Source: a virus. Taken from it: a stretch of 64,000 nucleotides of DNA. The stretch's first letter is position 1. Every line of letters starts with the position of its first letter. Position numbers and translations under genes: made by a program. Shown one piece after another: positions 31,990 to 41,854 of this stretch. A model generated the notes under the pieces. It made no database searches. It saw nothing but the letters and a program-made list of their open reading frames with translations, and was not told the origin of the DNA. Location of the stretch: the IMG/VR virus record IMGVR_UViG_3300004463_000226, positions 124,001 to 188,000 of that record; one strand, written 5' to 3'.

Positions 31990-33210
31990 ATGATGATACT
32001 TGGAGGAATACATGGTCGTAAGACTATTCCAGTTCAGAAAGAGAAATCTATCCAGGAAATGTTTCAAACATTACAGGAGAATTATACTCCAGTAAATGTT
32101 ATCAAGTATGTAGATTTTCTTAAAAGTAAACCTATTGAAGAAGTTCTAGAAAATTCTAAGTTTATATTTGTCGAACCTACAATGGGAGCACAGTTCTTAT
32201 TAGAGTCTATTCAAAAGGCATCAGATGATAATATTTCTTTATTAGGAGATGTATATAATGCTCAATTAGATTATATAACTAAAGCTATTTCAGAAAATTA
32301 TTCTAATGAAGAACATTTTAAAGTTGTAAGTGAATCGTTTGATGTTCTTAAGAACAGACTAATGTCTTTTGATATTAAAGATGATACTATTCGTATACTA
32401 AAGGAACAGATAGAACAGCTTGATATTGTTATTGAACAAACCATTGTTAGTGAGCATATTGGTTCTATGGTTCCTACAGTTGGTTATGGTGAAGGATCTG
32501 CACCTACATCACTGCTAAAACAACGTACAGAATTGGAATTTGCTACGATGTTTACTGAGACATTCATGTGTGAAGGTGAAATCCGTTTAGAAAATTTCAA
32601 TGAACTACTTAGAACAGCTTATCGTTATGATAAGTTAGTTGAGCAAGAAGAAATATTGACAGAAGGTATTAGTGATGCAGTTCGTAAAGTTGCTGTAGGA
32701 GCAAATAAAGCTGCTCATAAAGCTACTAGTGGATTGCGTAGAAATATGGATAATAACCATCGTACTTCTGTCGCTGTTCAAAAGATACCTGCCCACTTTG
32801 AACGTCTTATTGATAATACATTAGGACGTATTCAACGTATGGACCAAGCAGAGCGTCGTAAACGTATTATTGAAGGTGGATTTAAACCTAAGTTATTGAG
32901 AATATTACGTGATGCTATCCTTATTGGTGTTGCATGGAAGATCAAGCCCGCAATAGCAATCGTTGGTATACTTGCTAAGATAGCTTTCGATGCTAAGGTG
33001 GATAATGATGCACGTAATGGCATAGTTGATGATCTTGAACTAGAGTTAAAGATGACTAAAGAGAAAATCAAAGATGCTGAGCATAAGAATGATAACAAAA
33101 AGAAATATCAACTTATGCGTTTACAGAATGCTCTAGAGCGTGATATTCGTCGTATTCGTCTTCGCCAAGGCGGAGAAAGATTATCCAACAAAGGAGTGAC
33201 TAAACAATGA
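31990..33210 (+). CDS. Candidate prohead core or inner virion protein
   Basis: 406 residues, helical, with a basic middle (VRKVAVGANKAAHKA...), a hydrophobic stretch at about 316-334 (ILIGVAWKIKPAIAIVGIL), and a long charged helix at the end. It lies between the protease and the major capsid gene, where T4-like phages keep core and scaffold genes. Two ATGs are adjacent (31990, 31993) without a strong Shine-Dalgarno; AAAGGATG is the best candidate. Role inferred from position only. Confidence 0.6.
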   Translation: MMILGGIHGRKTIPVQKEKSIQEMFQTLQENYTPVNVIKYVDFLKSKPIEEVLENSKFIFVEPTMGAQFLLESIQKASDDNISLLGDVYNAQLDYITKAISENYSNEEHFKVVSESFDVLKNRLMSFDIKDDTIRILKEQIEQLDIVIEQTIVSEHIGSMVPTVGYGEGSAPTSLLKQRTELEFATMFTETFMCEGEIRLENFNELLRTAYRYDKLVEQEEILTEGISDAVRKVAVGANKAAHKATSGLRRNMDNNHRTSVAVQKIPAHFERLIDNTLGRIQRMDQAERRKRIIEGGFKPKLLRILRDAILIGVAWKIKPAIAIVGILAKIAFDAKVDNDARNGIVDDLELELKMTKEKIKDAEHKNDNKKKYQLMRLQNALERDIRRIRLRQGGERLSNKGVTKQ

Positions 33211-33869
33211 GAGACTTTTTAGATATCATATTGGAAGCGCCGACTCCAGATAAGAAATCTAAAGACGACTCTTCCGATAAAACAAAAGCAACAGACTATA
33301 CATCAGATGATGGGAGTGGTAGTGACGATGAAACAACTGCCACTGATTACACTGATGATCCAGATCTACAAGATGATGATTCAGATTCTGATAGCGGAGA
33401 TGACTCGGACGATGCGGGAGATGGAGATGGTGATACATCTCCTACTGACTATACAGAGCAAGATGATGAATCCGACCCTTCTACAGATGGTTCCGATGCG
33501 GATGGTTCTACTGATGGTGACACGGACGATACAACTGATGATACTGGTACAGATGAGACTGAGCAGGACCCTACTGAAGCTGAAAATAATCGGATTCTTT
33601 TAGATGACTTTGCCAACTTCTTTCATCTGATTAAAAACACATTATCTAAGCTATCTAATATTGATAAGTCGAACATTTTAATTAATAAGATAGCAACACA
33701 AATCACAACAAATCTAAATGTATTGAAGAAACAAATATTTGACTACATTACATTTAGTTTTCCGAAAGGAAAGTATGTGGCTAATTTGTATAAATACAAT
33801 TATTTTTTAGAAGCATTCAAGATTAATGTCGAAATGTTGAAAAAAATAAGTGTTTTCATACCTAATTAG
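33207..33869 (+). CDS. Highly acidic scaffold-like protein with TDYT repeats
   Basis: 220 residues. Residues 10-125 are a disordered D/S/T-rich region containing the repeated unit (A/P)TDYT followed by acidic residues, at least three times; the last 90 residues are a helical domain with hydrophobic faces. Very acidic, low-complexity proteins next to the capsid gene are typical of prohead scaffolds. The ATG overlaps the previous stop (ATGA). Function inferred. Confidence 0.6.
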   Translation: MRDFLDIILEAPTPDKKSKDDSSDKTKATDYTSDDGSGSDDETTATDYTDDPDLQDDDSDSDSGDDSDDAGDGDGDTSPTDYTEQDDESDPSTDGSDADGSTDGDTDDTTDDTGTDETEQDPTEAENNRILLDDFANFFHLIKNTLSKLSNIDKSNILINKIATQITTNLNVLKKQIFDYITFSFPKGKYVANLYKYNYFLEAFKINVEMLKKISVFIPN

Positions 33870-33872
33870 CAA

Positions 33873-33884
33873 AACAATTAATTA
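33873..33884 (+). promoter_or_regulatory. AACA(N6)TA late promoter (major capsid)
   Basis: AACAATTAATTA, 29 bases before the ATG at 33914. Confidence 0.65.
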
Positions 33885-33913
33885 AAAAAATTATAGGAAG
33901 GGTGTGTACTCGA

Positions 33914-35620
33914 ATGTACGATTACCTAGAAGAACAGCAACAATCCAACGTTGTAGGTTCGTTCATTACTGACAGAAACGTTGACTTTAAAGACAATGTT
34001 AAAGCTATGCTTGAGAGTTTCCGTGGAGCTTATTCTATGGATGCTGTTGATGATTTAGTTAAGGTCTTAAAAGTTGACACTTTAAAAGAAGATTACAAAG
34101 AGCGCCTGATGGGTGATGTATTACAAGAGAGCATGGAAGATCCATACCTTGCATTAATGCCTGGCAAATTAGAGCAGCTTTTTGAAAATACTTCTTTAGA
34201 GATTGTTAAAGAGTCCTCTGTAGGGCAGCTTGCTCCTATCGTTGGTTTATCTTTACCAATCTTGAAAAAGAACTACTTGGAGTGTCACTCTAAGGATATC
34301 GTTATGACTGAGGTTCCTTCTAAGCCTATCGTTAAGATTGCGTTTGAGCGTAAATTCTTGAAAGATAAAGCTGGAAATAAACATTATATTCCAGAAATCT
34401 TCTACAATGATGACTATCGCCAAATTCTTGACATGGCTAAAGGAAAACCTATTAGTAACGCTTGGTATCCAACATCTGGCACATTACCAATGCAAGATCT
34501 AAACATTCTTCAATTATCTGGCGGCACAATGGAAACTCGCGACAGTCTTGCTTATGACTTCGTTATCCAAGCTGTTAAAATTGAAGTAACTGGTGCAGGC
34601 GGTCCTGAAATCAAAACAATTTCTGGATTATCTATTGCTCCTGATATGGCTGCTAACGGTGCATTTACTTACCGTGTTAAAGCTGAAAATAATGATGGTA
34701 GCGGCACTTTCGTAGAGGAAGTTTTAACTGGACAAGTTGACTTCTACTATGGTAAAGTTAGCGTTGCATCTACAGGCACAAAAATTAAACAAGTTCAATT
34801 CGGCGGACATCTATCCAACGAAAACAACTTGGAAACGATCGAACTAGATCGTGAACGCGAACAACGCGAGTGGAAAATTCCAGATGGTCACAGAATCAAT
34901 ACAGGTTTGACTATCGAAAAAATCAAGGACTATAAAGCTCTATTCAATCTTGATGTTACTACTGAAGTTATCGCTGATATCTCTCAAGTATTAACTCATA
35001 CTGAAGACGGCGACATTATGGCATTCCTTGACAAATCTTTCAACACTTGGAAAGGTCGCAAAGATCTTCCATTCGGCTACAGCGATGGATTCGTAGAAAG
35101 CTACCAATTCTCTGCACAGCCGCCAATCAATACTTATGTTACTACATCTGCATGGATCCAAACTGAGTTAAAGTTCAACTTAAACCGTGAGCTTGATACT
35201 TTGAAAGAGAAGTTAAAAACTCAGGATATCATGTTCGTAGTATATGGCAACCCTGCCAACATCACATTGATCCAAGAAGATGTAAAATGGATCATTGACG
35301 AGGATACAAAAATCGGCGGCATCCAACTTGACTACAAGTTTGGTGTAATGACTGCCAATAAAAACCGCGTACACGTAGTATCTTCTATGAAGGTAGCTCG
35401 TGACAAAGGTATTCGTATCGTAGCGTTCCCTCTTTCTAAAGAGGTAATCACATTCAAGCATCTTAAATACAGCTTGAACATTGAGAACGTTTACCGTAAC
35501 CCAATGACTCCGCTTATCCCGAACGTAATGGGTACATCCCGTTACTTAACAACTGAAGTGTTGCCAGTACAAGGTGAGTTCATCATCACTAACAACACAT
35601 TCGGTCGTCAAACACTTTAA
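33914..35620 (+). CDS. Major capsid protein
   Basis: 568 residues, predicted HK97-fold shell protein. Reasons: it follows the protease and scaffold candidates, has its own late promoter and a strong terminator, uses codons enriched in C-ending and GC-richer choices as expected of the most abundant protein, and has a helical N-terminal arm (about 1-75) that could be cleaved by the prohead protease. A glycine/threonine-rich beta insertion at about 225-295 may be a surface domain. Start: the ATG at 33914; a GTG at 33902 is in frame but too close to GGAAG. No specific capsid motif can be cited, so the call is context plus composition. Confidence 0.75.
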   Translation: MYDYLEEQQQSNVVGSFITDRNVDFKDNVKAMLESFRGAYSMDAVDDLVKVLKVDTLKEDYKERLMGDVLQESMEDPYLALMPGKLEQLFENTSLEIVKESSVGQLAPIVGLSLPILKKNYLECHSKDIVMTEVPSKPIVKIAFERKFLKDKAGNKHYIPEIFYNDDYRQILDMAKGKPISNAWYPTSGTLPMQDLNILQLSGGTMETRDSLAYDFVIQAVKIEVTGAGGPEIKTISGLSIAPDMAANGAFTYRVKAENNDGSGTFVEEVLTGQVDFYYGKVSVASTGTKIKQVQFGGHLSNENNLETIELDREREQREWKIPDGHRINTGLTIEKIKDYKALFNLDVTTEVIADISQVLTHTEDGDIMAFLDKSFNTWKGRKDLPFGYSDGFVESYQFSAQPPINTYVTTSAWIQTELKFNLNRELDTLKEKLKTQDIMFVVYGNPANITLIQEDVKWIIDEDTKIGGIQLDYKFGVMTANKNRVHVVSSMKVARDKGIRIVAFPLSKEVITFKHLKYSLNIENVYRNPMTPLIPNVMGTSRYLTTEVLPVQGEFIITNNTFGRQTL

Positions 35621-35670
35621 TAGGATAGCGGCAGCCGCATAACCGATCTAAGATTGGTATAAACAACTAC

Positions 35671-35709
35671 AAACGACAACTCTTAGATAATAAGAGTTGT
35701 CGTTTTAAT
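35671..35709 (+). terminator. Terminator after the major capsid gene
   Basis: A 15-bp stem (35671-35685 with 35691-35705) with GATAA loop, then TAATATTT. Confidence 0.8.
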
Positions 35710-35735
35710 ATTTCTTATAGAAAGGAAGACTATGG

Positions 35736-36971
35736 ATGACTGTAATTACTAAAAGTCCAGATATGATATTAATGGAACAAATGTTCACCAACATTAAGTC
35801 TGGTAAAGATGTTGACATTAGCTTAAGAACTATTGAACGGGTTCTAGCACGTAACTTTGGTTTAGAGTTCAATATAACTTTGATTGATAACAAGACGAAG
35901 AATTTCTTTGGTATGAGTGTATATCCTAGTAGAAATTTAATTGATACTATGGTAGATCAAATCATTAATAAGAAAGCTCATTCTGATGTTATTGAGAAGT
36001 TATGGTCTGAAAATAAGAAATGGTATCTTGAAATTGATAGTATACTTGTTAACGACCCTTCATTAAATGCAAATCCAGCTGAAATGGTTGCTGTGTTATT
36101 GCATGAGGTTGGTCATGTAACTCAATCTAATAGAATCCCTTCTCGGATTCATAAAGTATTGAGATATGAAATAATGCAGTTATCATTATCTATGAAGAAA
36201 TTAATTAAATGGAAAAAGTGTCAAATTCTTTTTGACTTAATCTTCGCTGAGGCATGTGGATCTAAAAACTTCAGTTTACATCGTGAAATTGAAGCTGATA
36301 AATTCGCTGCTAAATTTGGCTATGGTGAGAATCTTCGTCAGTTTATTGAGAAGCTATTAACTACTCAAGGTAACTCGATGATTGATCGTAGTGAGACAGA
36401 TATGGAAAAAGATGTTAAAGCAATTGTTACATGGACATTTGTTAATATCAGTGAGCTTGAATATCGTAAGACTAAATTACGTGAAATGCTTCAGACTGAA
36501 ATTTTACAGAGTCCTAGTAAATATATCCGTAATCTTGTATTCAATATTAAAACTGTATTCTTCGGTGGCAGTGACGAAAACAGTTATAAGGAAATTATCA
36601 ATGAACAGTATCTTGTTCAACAGCACCAATCTATTGTCAAAGAGGGTCTACTCGACTTATTTGATAAATACGGTAAATTGAAAAAGATCACTCAGAGTGA
36701 TATTGATATCATTCAAATAGAGAAAGACCGTATCTCAAATGAAGATGATAAAATCTATGTATTAGATCTTATCTATGACAAACTGGATCAAATCAATGCA
36801 GGCTTACAACTCATTGATCAAAATAAAAAGGACAAAGTCGTAGTATCTAAAGATAGACTCAATGGATACAAAACACAACTAGAGAAACTTCGTAAAGAAG
36901 TGTTGGCAACTAAGATTAAGGAAAAACAGTACGGCTTATTCGTCCAATATCCTGTAGGATATGAAGGGTAG
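35736..36971 (+). CDS. Zinc metalloprotease (HEVGH, M48-like) in the head gene cluster
   Basis: 411 residues. HEVGH at 123-127 is a classic HExxH zinc site; REIEAD at 183-188 supplies a likely third ligand (E184), a spacing and context like M48/HtpX-type gluzincins (E..AD). The C-terminal half is helical and lacks motifs. No signal peptide is seen, so it acts inside the cell or in the virion. It lies between the capsid and large terminase genes, an unusual spot for a protease other than the prohead one. Host-protein cleavage, virion maturation or peptidoglycan-associated work are possible. GGAAG precedes the ATG. Confidence 0.75.
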   Translation: MTVITKSPDMILMEQMFTNIKSGKDVDISLRTIERVLARNFGLEFNITLIDNKTKNFFGMSVYPSRNLIDTMVDQIINKKAHSDVIEKLWSENKKWYLEIDSILVNDPSLNANPAEMVAVLLHEVGHVTQSNRIPSRIHKVLRYEIMQLSLSMKKLIKWKKCQILFDLIFAEACGSKNFSLHREIEADKFAAKFGYGENLRQFIEKLLTTQGNSMIDRSETDMEKDVKAIVTWTFVNISELEYRKTKLREMLQTEILQSPSKYIRNLVFNIKTVFFGGSDENSYKEIINEQYLVQQHQSIVKEGLLDLFDKYGKLKKITQSDIDIIQIEKDRISNEDDKIYVLDLIYDKLDQINAGLQLIDQNKKDKVVVSKDRLNGYKTQLEKLRKEVLATKIKEKQYGLFVQYPVGYEG

Positions 36972-36981
36972 GTAATCGAAT

Positions 36982-39051
36982 ATGGTGGAGACTCCTAAAC
37001 AAAAGCGACGACCGTTTATTTATCACATTAAAACAAGAAATATTTCTTTCTTACAAACAGCTCGTGACTTAAAAGCTTTAGGTATTAAGAACAACATGTT
37101 CTTCTTAAAGCTTTATGATACGTCATTAGAATTTGTAGATCCTCATTCACCACATCTAACACACGAACAAACACTAAGAGTTATCAATGAATGTATTATC
37201 AATCCTTGGTATTTCTTACGTGAATGTGTTCGTATACCTGAGCAAGGCGGTAATGGTATCCCGTATCAATTACACCGTGCTAACTTAGCAGCAACTTTTT
37301 GTTTCTTGATGGGTATTGACCATTATTTGGTAATTCCTCGTCAGAAAGGTAAGACACAATCAACTGTTTCTTCTTTAAATTGGGCATTCCTATTCGGTAC
37401 TACAAGTTCCGAGTTCATGTTTATCAATAAACGTCAAGAGGATGCTAATAACAACCTTGACCGTCTAAAACAACAACGGGAATTACTCCCTTCATATATG
37501 CGTATGAAGGAGATTATTAACGATGACGGTAAACGTGAAGTAGGTCAAGATAACGTTAAGTCTATCACGAACCCTACAACAGGTAACAAAATTGTTACTA
37601 AACCTTCTGCCCGTTCTGTAGAAGCTGCTGAGGGATTAGGACGTGGTTGCACTCAACCAATTCAGTATTATGATGAGACCGAATTTACTCCGTTCATCAA
37701 AACAATTATTGAGGCTGCTGGTCCAGCATACAATACTGCATCGGCTAACGCTAGACGAAACAATGCGGCATATTGCCGTATCTTCACATCAACTCCTGGT
37801 GACTTAGATACACAGCCAGGGCAAGACTGTGCTCTTATCATTAATGAAACTTGTAAATGGACCGAGCAATTCTATGACTGGTCTAGAGATGATATTGAAG
37901 ATTACATTGCTAAAAACTCTGGTAATGGTATTGTCTATATCGAATACCAATACCAACAACTAGGTGATGATGAAGAATGGTTCAAACGTACTTGTCAAAC
38001 CCTATTAAATAACCCTGCTAAAATTAAGCGTGAAATTTTCTTACAACGTATGCGTGGTTCTTCTGAATCTCCATTTGAAACTGAAGATCTAAATGCTGTA
38101 CAGGAGTTAAAAGGTAAAGTATTAGAAGAAATCTTTATTAATAAATTATTCAAGTTAGATATTTATGAAAAACTTGATAGAAATAAAGTATACCTAGCTG
38201 GTATGGACTGTGCTGGAGGTCTTGGTGAGGATAATACTGCTATTACAGTAATTGATCCTTATACATTGAAACCTGTAGCTGAATTTAAATCTCCATACAT
38301 TGGTATACCTGATGCTGTTAAATTTGTACGTACAATGATTAGAAAATACATCCCTAGATGTATTATGGCTATAGAGCGAAATAACGTTGGTACAGCTATT
38401 ATTGACGGTCTTCGTGAAACAGATGTACGTGCTAATATTTACTTTGATGATTCTAAAGATTTCATTGAAGTTGATGATAAATTAGATCCGCAAGGATTCT
38501 TAGCTAGACAAGCGGCTAGACGTAAACTATACGGTGTATGGACTGGTCCTAAATCCCGTGATATCATGTTTACTATTCTAGAAGCTCATATGGCTGAATA
38601 CAAAGATAAGTTCGTTACTGAGAATATTATCAATGACTTAGTGAGTCTTATCCGTAAAAAGAATGGACGTATTGAACATGCACCAGGATTCCATGATGAC
38701 TCATTATTCTCATATCTAATTGGTCTCTATGTTTACTATCATGGTAAGAATCTACATAGATTCGGATTCGTTAGAGGTCAATTACCTGATGAAGAGCAAC
38801 AAAATAAGGGATTAACTTATGAAGAAATCTTTAATGAAATGCCTGAAGAAATGAAACAAGCTTTTGCTAACTTTAGTGTTAAAACTGAAGATGATTACAG
38901 TGCTAAGATACGGGCTGAGATAGATGCTGCTAGAAGAGAAGTTCAGTATGTAAATTCTATTCTTAAACCTACGAATCTGGCTGAAAACTTTGATGAGCTT
39001 GAATATGAAGCAGATATACCATTAAGTTTCTTCGATGATTTAAATAATTAG
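36982..39051 (+). CDS. terL: Terminase large subunit (packaging ATPase and nuclease)
   Basis: 689-residue DNA-packaging motor. Walker A is PRQKGKT (119-125), Walker B IQYYDE (227-232) with catalytic E232, and the coupling motif is TSTPGD (269-274). The RNase H-like nuclease follows with acidic residues in GMDCAGG (D409), AIERNN (E465) and a FHDDSL motif further on. A degenerate copy of the ATPase half is at 3073-4119. No small-terminase gene is recognised nearby. The gene sits just downstream of the metalloprotease and is ended by the terminator at 39051. Confidence 0.95.
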   Translation: MVETPKQKRRPFIYHIKTRNISFLQTARDLKALGIKNNMFFLKLYDTSLEFVDPHSPHLTHEQTLRVINECIINPWYFLRECVRIPEQGGNGIPYQLHRANLAATFCFLMGIDHYLVIPRQKGKTQSTVSSLNWAFLFGTTSSEFMFINKRQEDANNNLDRLKQQRELLPSYMRMKEIINDDGKREVGQDNVKSITNPTTGNKIVTKPSARSVEAAEGLGRGCTQPIQYYDETEFTPFIKTIIEAAGPAYNTASANARRNNAAYCRIFTSTPGDLDTQPGQDCALIINETCKWTEQFYDWSRDDIEDYIAKNSGNGIVYIEYQYQQLGDDEEWFKRTCQTLLNNPAKIKREIFLQRMRGSSESPFETEDLNAVQELKGKVLEEIFINKLFKLDIYEKLDRNKVYLAGMDCAGGLGEDNTAITVIDPYTLKPVAEFKSPYIGIPDAVKFVRTMIRKYIPRCIMAIERNNVGTAIIDGLRETDVRANIYFDDSKDFIEVDDKLDPQGFLARQAARRKLYGVWTGPKSRDIMFTILEAHMAEYKDKFVTENIINDLVSLIRKKNGRIEHAPGFHDDSLFSYLIGLYVYYHGKNLHRFGFVRGQLPDEEQQNKGLTYEEIFNEMPEEMKQAFANFSVKTEDDYSAKIRAEIDAARREVQYVNSILKPTNLAENFDELEYEADIPLSFFDDLNN

Positions 39052-39085
39052 TATAGGGAGACTTATGTCTCCTTATACTTTTTTA
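39051..39085 (+). terminator. Terminator after terL
   Basis: A 12-bp stem with one G-T pair (39051-39062 with 39067-39078), TTAT loop, then six T. Overlaps the terL stop codon. Confidence 0.85.
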
Positions 39086-39095
39086 CTTTGTCAGT

Positions 39096-39107
39096 AACAG
39101 ATTGTTA
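39096..39107 (+). promoter_or_regulatory. AACA(N6)TA late promoter
   Basis: AACAGATTGTTA, 29 bases before the ATG at 39137. Confidence 0.65.
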
Positions 39108-39136
39108 ATTATAAATAAAAATGTGGGGTGTCAAAA

Positions 39137-39877
39137 ATGTTATTTGATGAAGAGCAATACGATCTTTGTTCTGATACAGAAATAGATATGCTTCTGGCAG
39201 ATTTGCCTTTTGACTTACTCAAGGAAAATTTACGTTATCAGATTAAAGATCCATTAGCAACTAATGTTAACTATATTGAAAACGCTATAGATAAGTTTAG
39301 AGTACTGCGTGAAACATATAGTGAGAATGCTGACGCTATCAGGAATATCAATAGTCTTACAGTAAATTTCTTTGCATTTATTATCAAGCAAATTGATGAG
39401 CAGTTTGATCTAGATATTGATGTTGACTTCTCAGATGTACAAGAGACTGTTGAAGTCGGTGAAGCTTTGTATAACTTCTTAATTCTTAGATATAAAAAGA
39501 ATATAACGAAGTTCATATATAGATTTATTAAAAAGAATAAAAAGAGATTAGTGGAAGAATTTGAAGGGCAGTATAAGAAAAAGGACGTTACTTCCATATC
39601 TCTTAAGAAGAAAATTAAAAATAAAGATGACGTCCTAATAATTTCTAATCTACCGAGCATTATAAAATACATCATGAACTTAGAGATAGAGCCGTTGGAT
39701 TTTATTGAGTATGCTACCAAATCAGAACTATATGAAGGTAACTACTTGTCCAATATGATTCTTCAAGGAAAGTTGATTGGTAATTTTGTCCATGAGTATG
39801 TAAATCTAATCAATGAAGATTACGACTATATACTGGACGAGATTCAAACTGATGTAAAAATGAAGTTAATGAACTAA
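39137..39877 (+). CDS. Late gene, unassigned virion or assembly protein
   Basis: 246 residues, acidic first half, then a lysine-rich helical region (about 125-165). GGGGTG lies six bases before the chosen ATG; a GTG at 39128 is in frame. Between terL and tail genes with its own late promoter. The family is not recognised. Confidence 0.6.
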   Translation: MLFDEEQYDLCSDTEIDMLLADLPFDLLKENLRYQIKDPLATNVNYIENAIDKFRVLRETYSENADAIRNINSLTVNFFAFIIKQIDEQFDLDIDVDFSDVQETVEVGEALYNFLILRYKKNITKFIYRFIKKNKKRLVEEFEGQYKKKDVTSISLKKKIKNKDDVLIISNLPSIIKYIMNLEIEPLDFIEYATKSELYEGNYLSNMILQGKLIGNFVHEYVNLINEDYDYILDEIQTDVKMKLMN

Positions 39878-39900
39878 TTTTAATTTTTAAATATCTCAAT

Positions 39901-39912
39901 AACATATAGATA
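39901..39912 (+). promoter_or_regulatory. AACA(N6)TA late promoter
   Basis: AACATATAGATA, 28 bases before the ATG at 39941. Confidence 0.65.
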
Positions 39913-39940
39913 TTAATATTAGGAGAGAGGGTAATTAAAG

Positions 39941-41032
39941 ATGGAAGAAACTAACGTAATTGGAGTAGATTTTGGAAAAGGTGAAGATTCTACAGGAGTA
40001 AAAGTATATCCGAATTTAAATACTGATTATGTAGATGGAGCACATGCAACTGATTTTGTTACACCTCAGGTATTAAACGCTGAATCTATGGCTGAACAAG
40101 GAATGACTGTAGCAATCGCTGGTAGAGGATCCGCTGTAACTGTTGAGCAAGCTAGAAATATCCTTGGAGCACATGAGCAAATTAATTTAATTAATACAAT
40201 GCGTGATGAAATGAAAAAAAATAAACTGCAAGTACTCGGCAATGATGACCTTGCACAAAAAATCAGTGATAAAATTTCACACTTGAACCCAGCTGCAATT
40301 GCTGCTCTTACTGATGAGCAAGTTAGAGAGTTTTATACTGATGAAAACGGCGAAATGGAATTTGATCTTGAAATGACTAAAGGTCATAGTGAGATTGAGT
40401 TCAAGCGTGATTTCTTAGTATATCTTCGTGAAACTGATATTGCTGACAAATCTTTTGACGAGCAAATGGATACTCTACAAGCCAGCATTAAAGAGTATCA
40501 AGATGAATTAAATACATTGCTTTCTGACTATGGTGATTTAAGTGCATTTATGCGCAGCAAATTACAGGAAGAGTATGATGCGGCTGCTCCTGAACGTAAG
40601 GAGAAATTACTCCTAATCATGGATGCTTATGATGATTCATATACATTGGACCGTGTGTTAGAACACTTCCAAAAGTTCGGTCGTAATGTTCTTAACGATT
40701 ATAAACATCGCCCTGATGCTTTGTATAAAAAATTTGTCAAAGCTACAAAAGAGTTAAAACTTAAAGCTGACTTCTCAGCATTCAACAATGTTGAGAAAAA
40801 CTTCTTAGAAGAGAAGTACCAGCAGTATCCTAATCTATTTATGTTCTTAGTAATTAAGATGTATGCACAAAAGAAGGATCTTACAAACAATGTTGACGGT
40901 GTATTCTTGTCTCAAGTGGCTGTTAACTTGAAATCTTTATATGCTAATTCTTTCGGATCTGAAGAAAAGAAACAAGGATTCTTAAATGCAATCCGCAAAG
41001 TATTGGATCTTTTCGTTGAGGATGCTGAATAA
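39941..41032 (+). CDS. Late gene, candidate structural protein
   Basis: 363 residues. The start GVDFGKGED is followed by an acidic helical body with coiled-coil-like segments (about 165-190). Codon choice resembles the capsid and sheath genes, suggesting high expression. AGGAGAG precedes the ATG. A virion role is likely from position, but I do not recognise the family. Confidence 0.6.
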   Translation: MEETNVIGVDFGKGEDSTGVKVYPNLNTDYVDGAHATDFVTPQVLNAESMAEQGMTVAIAGRGSAVTVEQARNILGAHEQINLINTMRDEMKKNKLQVLGNDDLAQKISDKISHLNPAAIAALTDEQVREFYTDENGEMEFDLEMTKGHSEIEFKRDFLVYLRETDIADKSFDEQMDTLQASIKEYQDELNTLLSDYGDLSAFMRSKLQEEYDAAAPERKEKLLLIMDAYDDSYTLDRVLEHFQKFGRNVLNDYKHRPDALYKKFVKATKELKLKADFSAFNNVEKNFLEEKYQQYPNLFMFLVIKMYAQKKDLTNNVDGVFLSQVAVNLKSLYANSFGSEEKKQGFLNAIRKVLDLFVEDAE

Positions 41033-41034
41033 TA

Positions 41035-41853
41035 ATGGACAAATCTGTGGCTGCAACTATACCAGAGTCGTCGTTCCAGAATCCAATTGAGCACTATGTT
41101 AATTGCACTAAGTGTGATCATGGTGGTATACCATTATGGTACGTGCCTGAAAAACAAGCTGCAATGGGTTCTTGTTTTATGTGCGGTAATCAAGTTGCAA
41201 TTAAATTACTTCCTTATGAATATTCTATAGGTAGTGAAGGGATAACAAAGAAGGTTAAATTTGTTTTAGAAAGTTTAAAAAATGTACCTGATGTTGTAGC
41301 ACAGCAAGGTTTTGAATATCATGCTATATTAAAATATCCTGCTGAGGAACAACGGTTTGGAAGTCAGGTTGTTAATCTGAGAATAGCACACAACAGGTCA
41401 TTTATAGCATGGGCTAATGAAAGAAATGTTAGTGATTTGATAACAAACGAAGAAGTTGATGCTGTATATGATTCATTAAAAAAATCTACTTCTACAAGCC
41501 TTAATAAAGAATTTGAAGTTCGGGTTAAGTATCCAACAACAAATGATAGAGTGGATAAAGTATGTAAATTCACTATAAGAAAATACTCATTCTATCCAGG
41601 TGCTGAGGGAAAAGAAATTATGTCAACCTTTACTCTGGAGTATGACGATATTGATAGATTTGGTGAGAATAAAATTGTTGTCACTGTATACGCGGACAGT
41701 ACATTTATTGCTCTCACATATGAAAGATCTGTTAATGTTACATCAAAGCTTTATAAAGAAGAGGTTGATGCTGTAATATATCAAATTCTTCAACCTGGAC
41801 CTTCAGTAGATAAGGAAATGGTTGTCACATTTAGACATTCGATTTCAAAATAA
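41035..41853 (+). CDS. Zinc-ribbon protein with repeated domain
   Basis: 272 residues. A zinc ribbon at the start has CTKC (24-27) and CFMC (47-50). The rest is two or more copies of a beta-strand domain: EEVDAVYDSL...EFEVRVKYP is repeated as EEVDAVIYQI...EMVVTFRHS, about 115 residues apart. The start lies two bases after the previous stop, with a distant GAGGA. Late context; perhaps a small virion or baseplate protein. The function is not known. Confidence 0.6.
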   Translation: MDKSVAATIPESSFQNPIEHYVNCTKCDHGGIPLWYVPEKQAAMGSCFMCGNQVAIKLLPYEYSIGSEGITKKVKFVLESLKNVPDVVAQQGFEYHAILKYPAEEQRFGSQVVNLRIAHNRSFIAWANERNVSDLITNEEVDAVYDSLKKSTSTSLNKEFEVRVKYPTTNDRVDKVCKFTIRKYSFYPGAEGKEIMSTFTLEYDDIDRFGENKIVVTVYADSTFIALTYERSVNVTSKLYKEEVDAVIYQILQPGPSVDKEMVVTFRHSISK

Positions 41854-41854
41854 T

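Noticed and set aside
33307-33603. Alternative-frame methionine-rich frame inside the acidic scaffold gene
   Set aside because: Artefact of the GATGAT-type repeat; no ribosome site.
36382-36681. Open frame inside the metalloprotease gene
   Set aside because: Shadow frame with no ribosome site and unusual composition.
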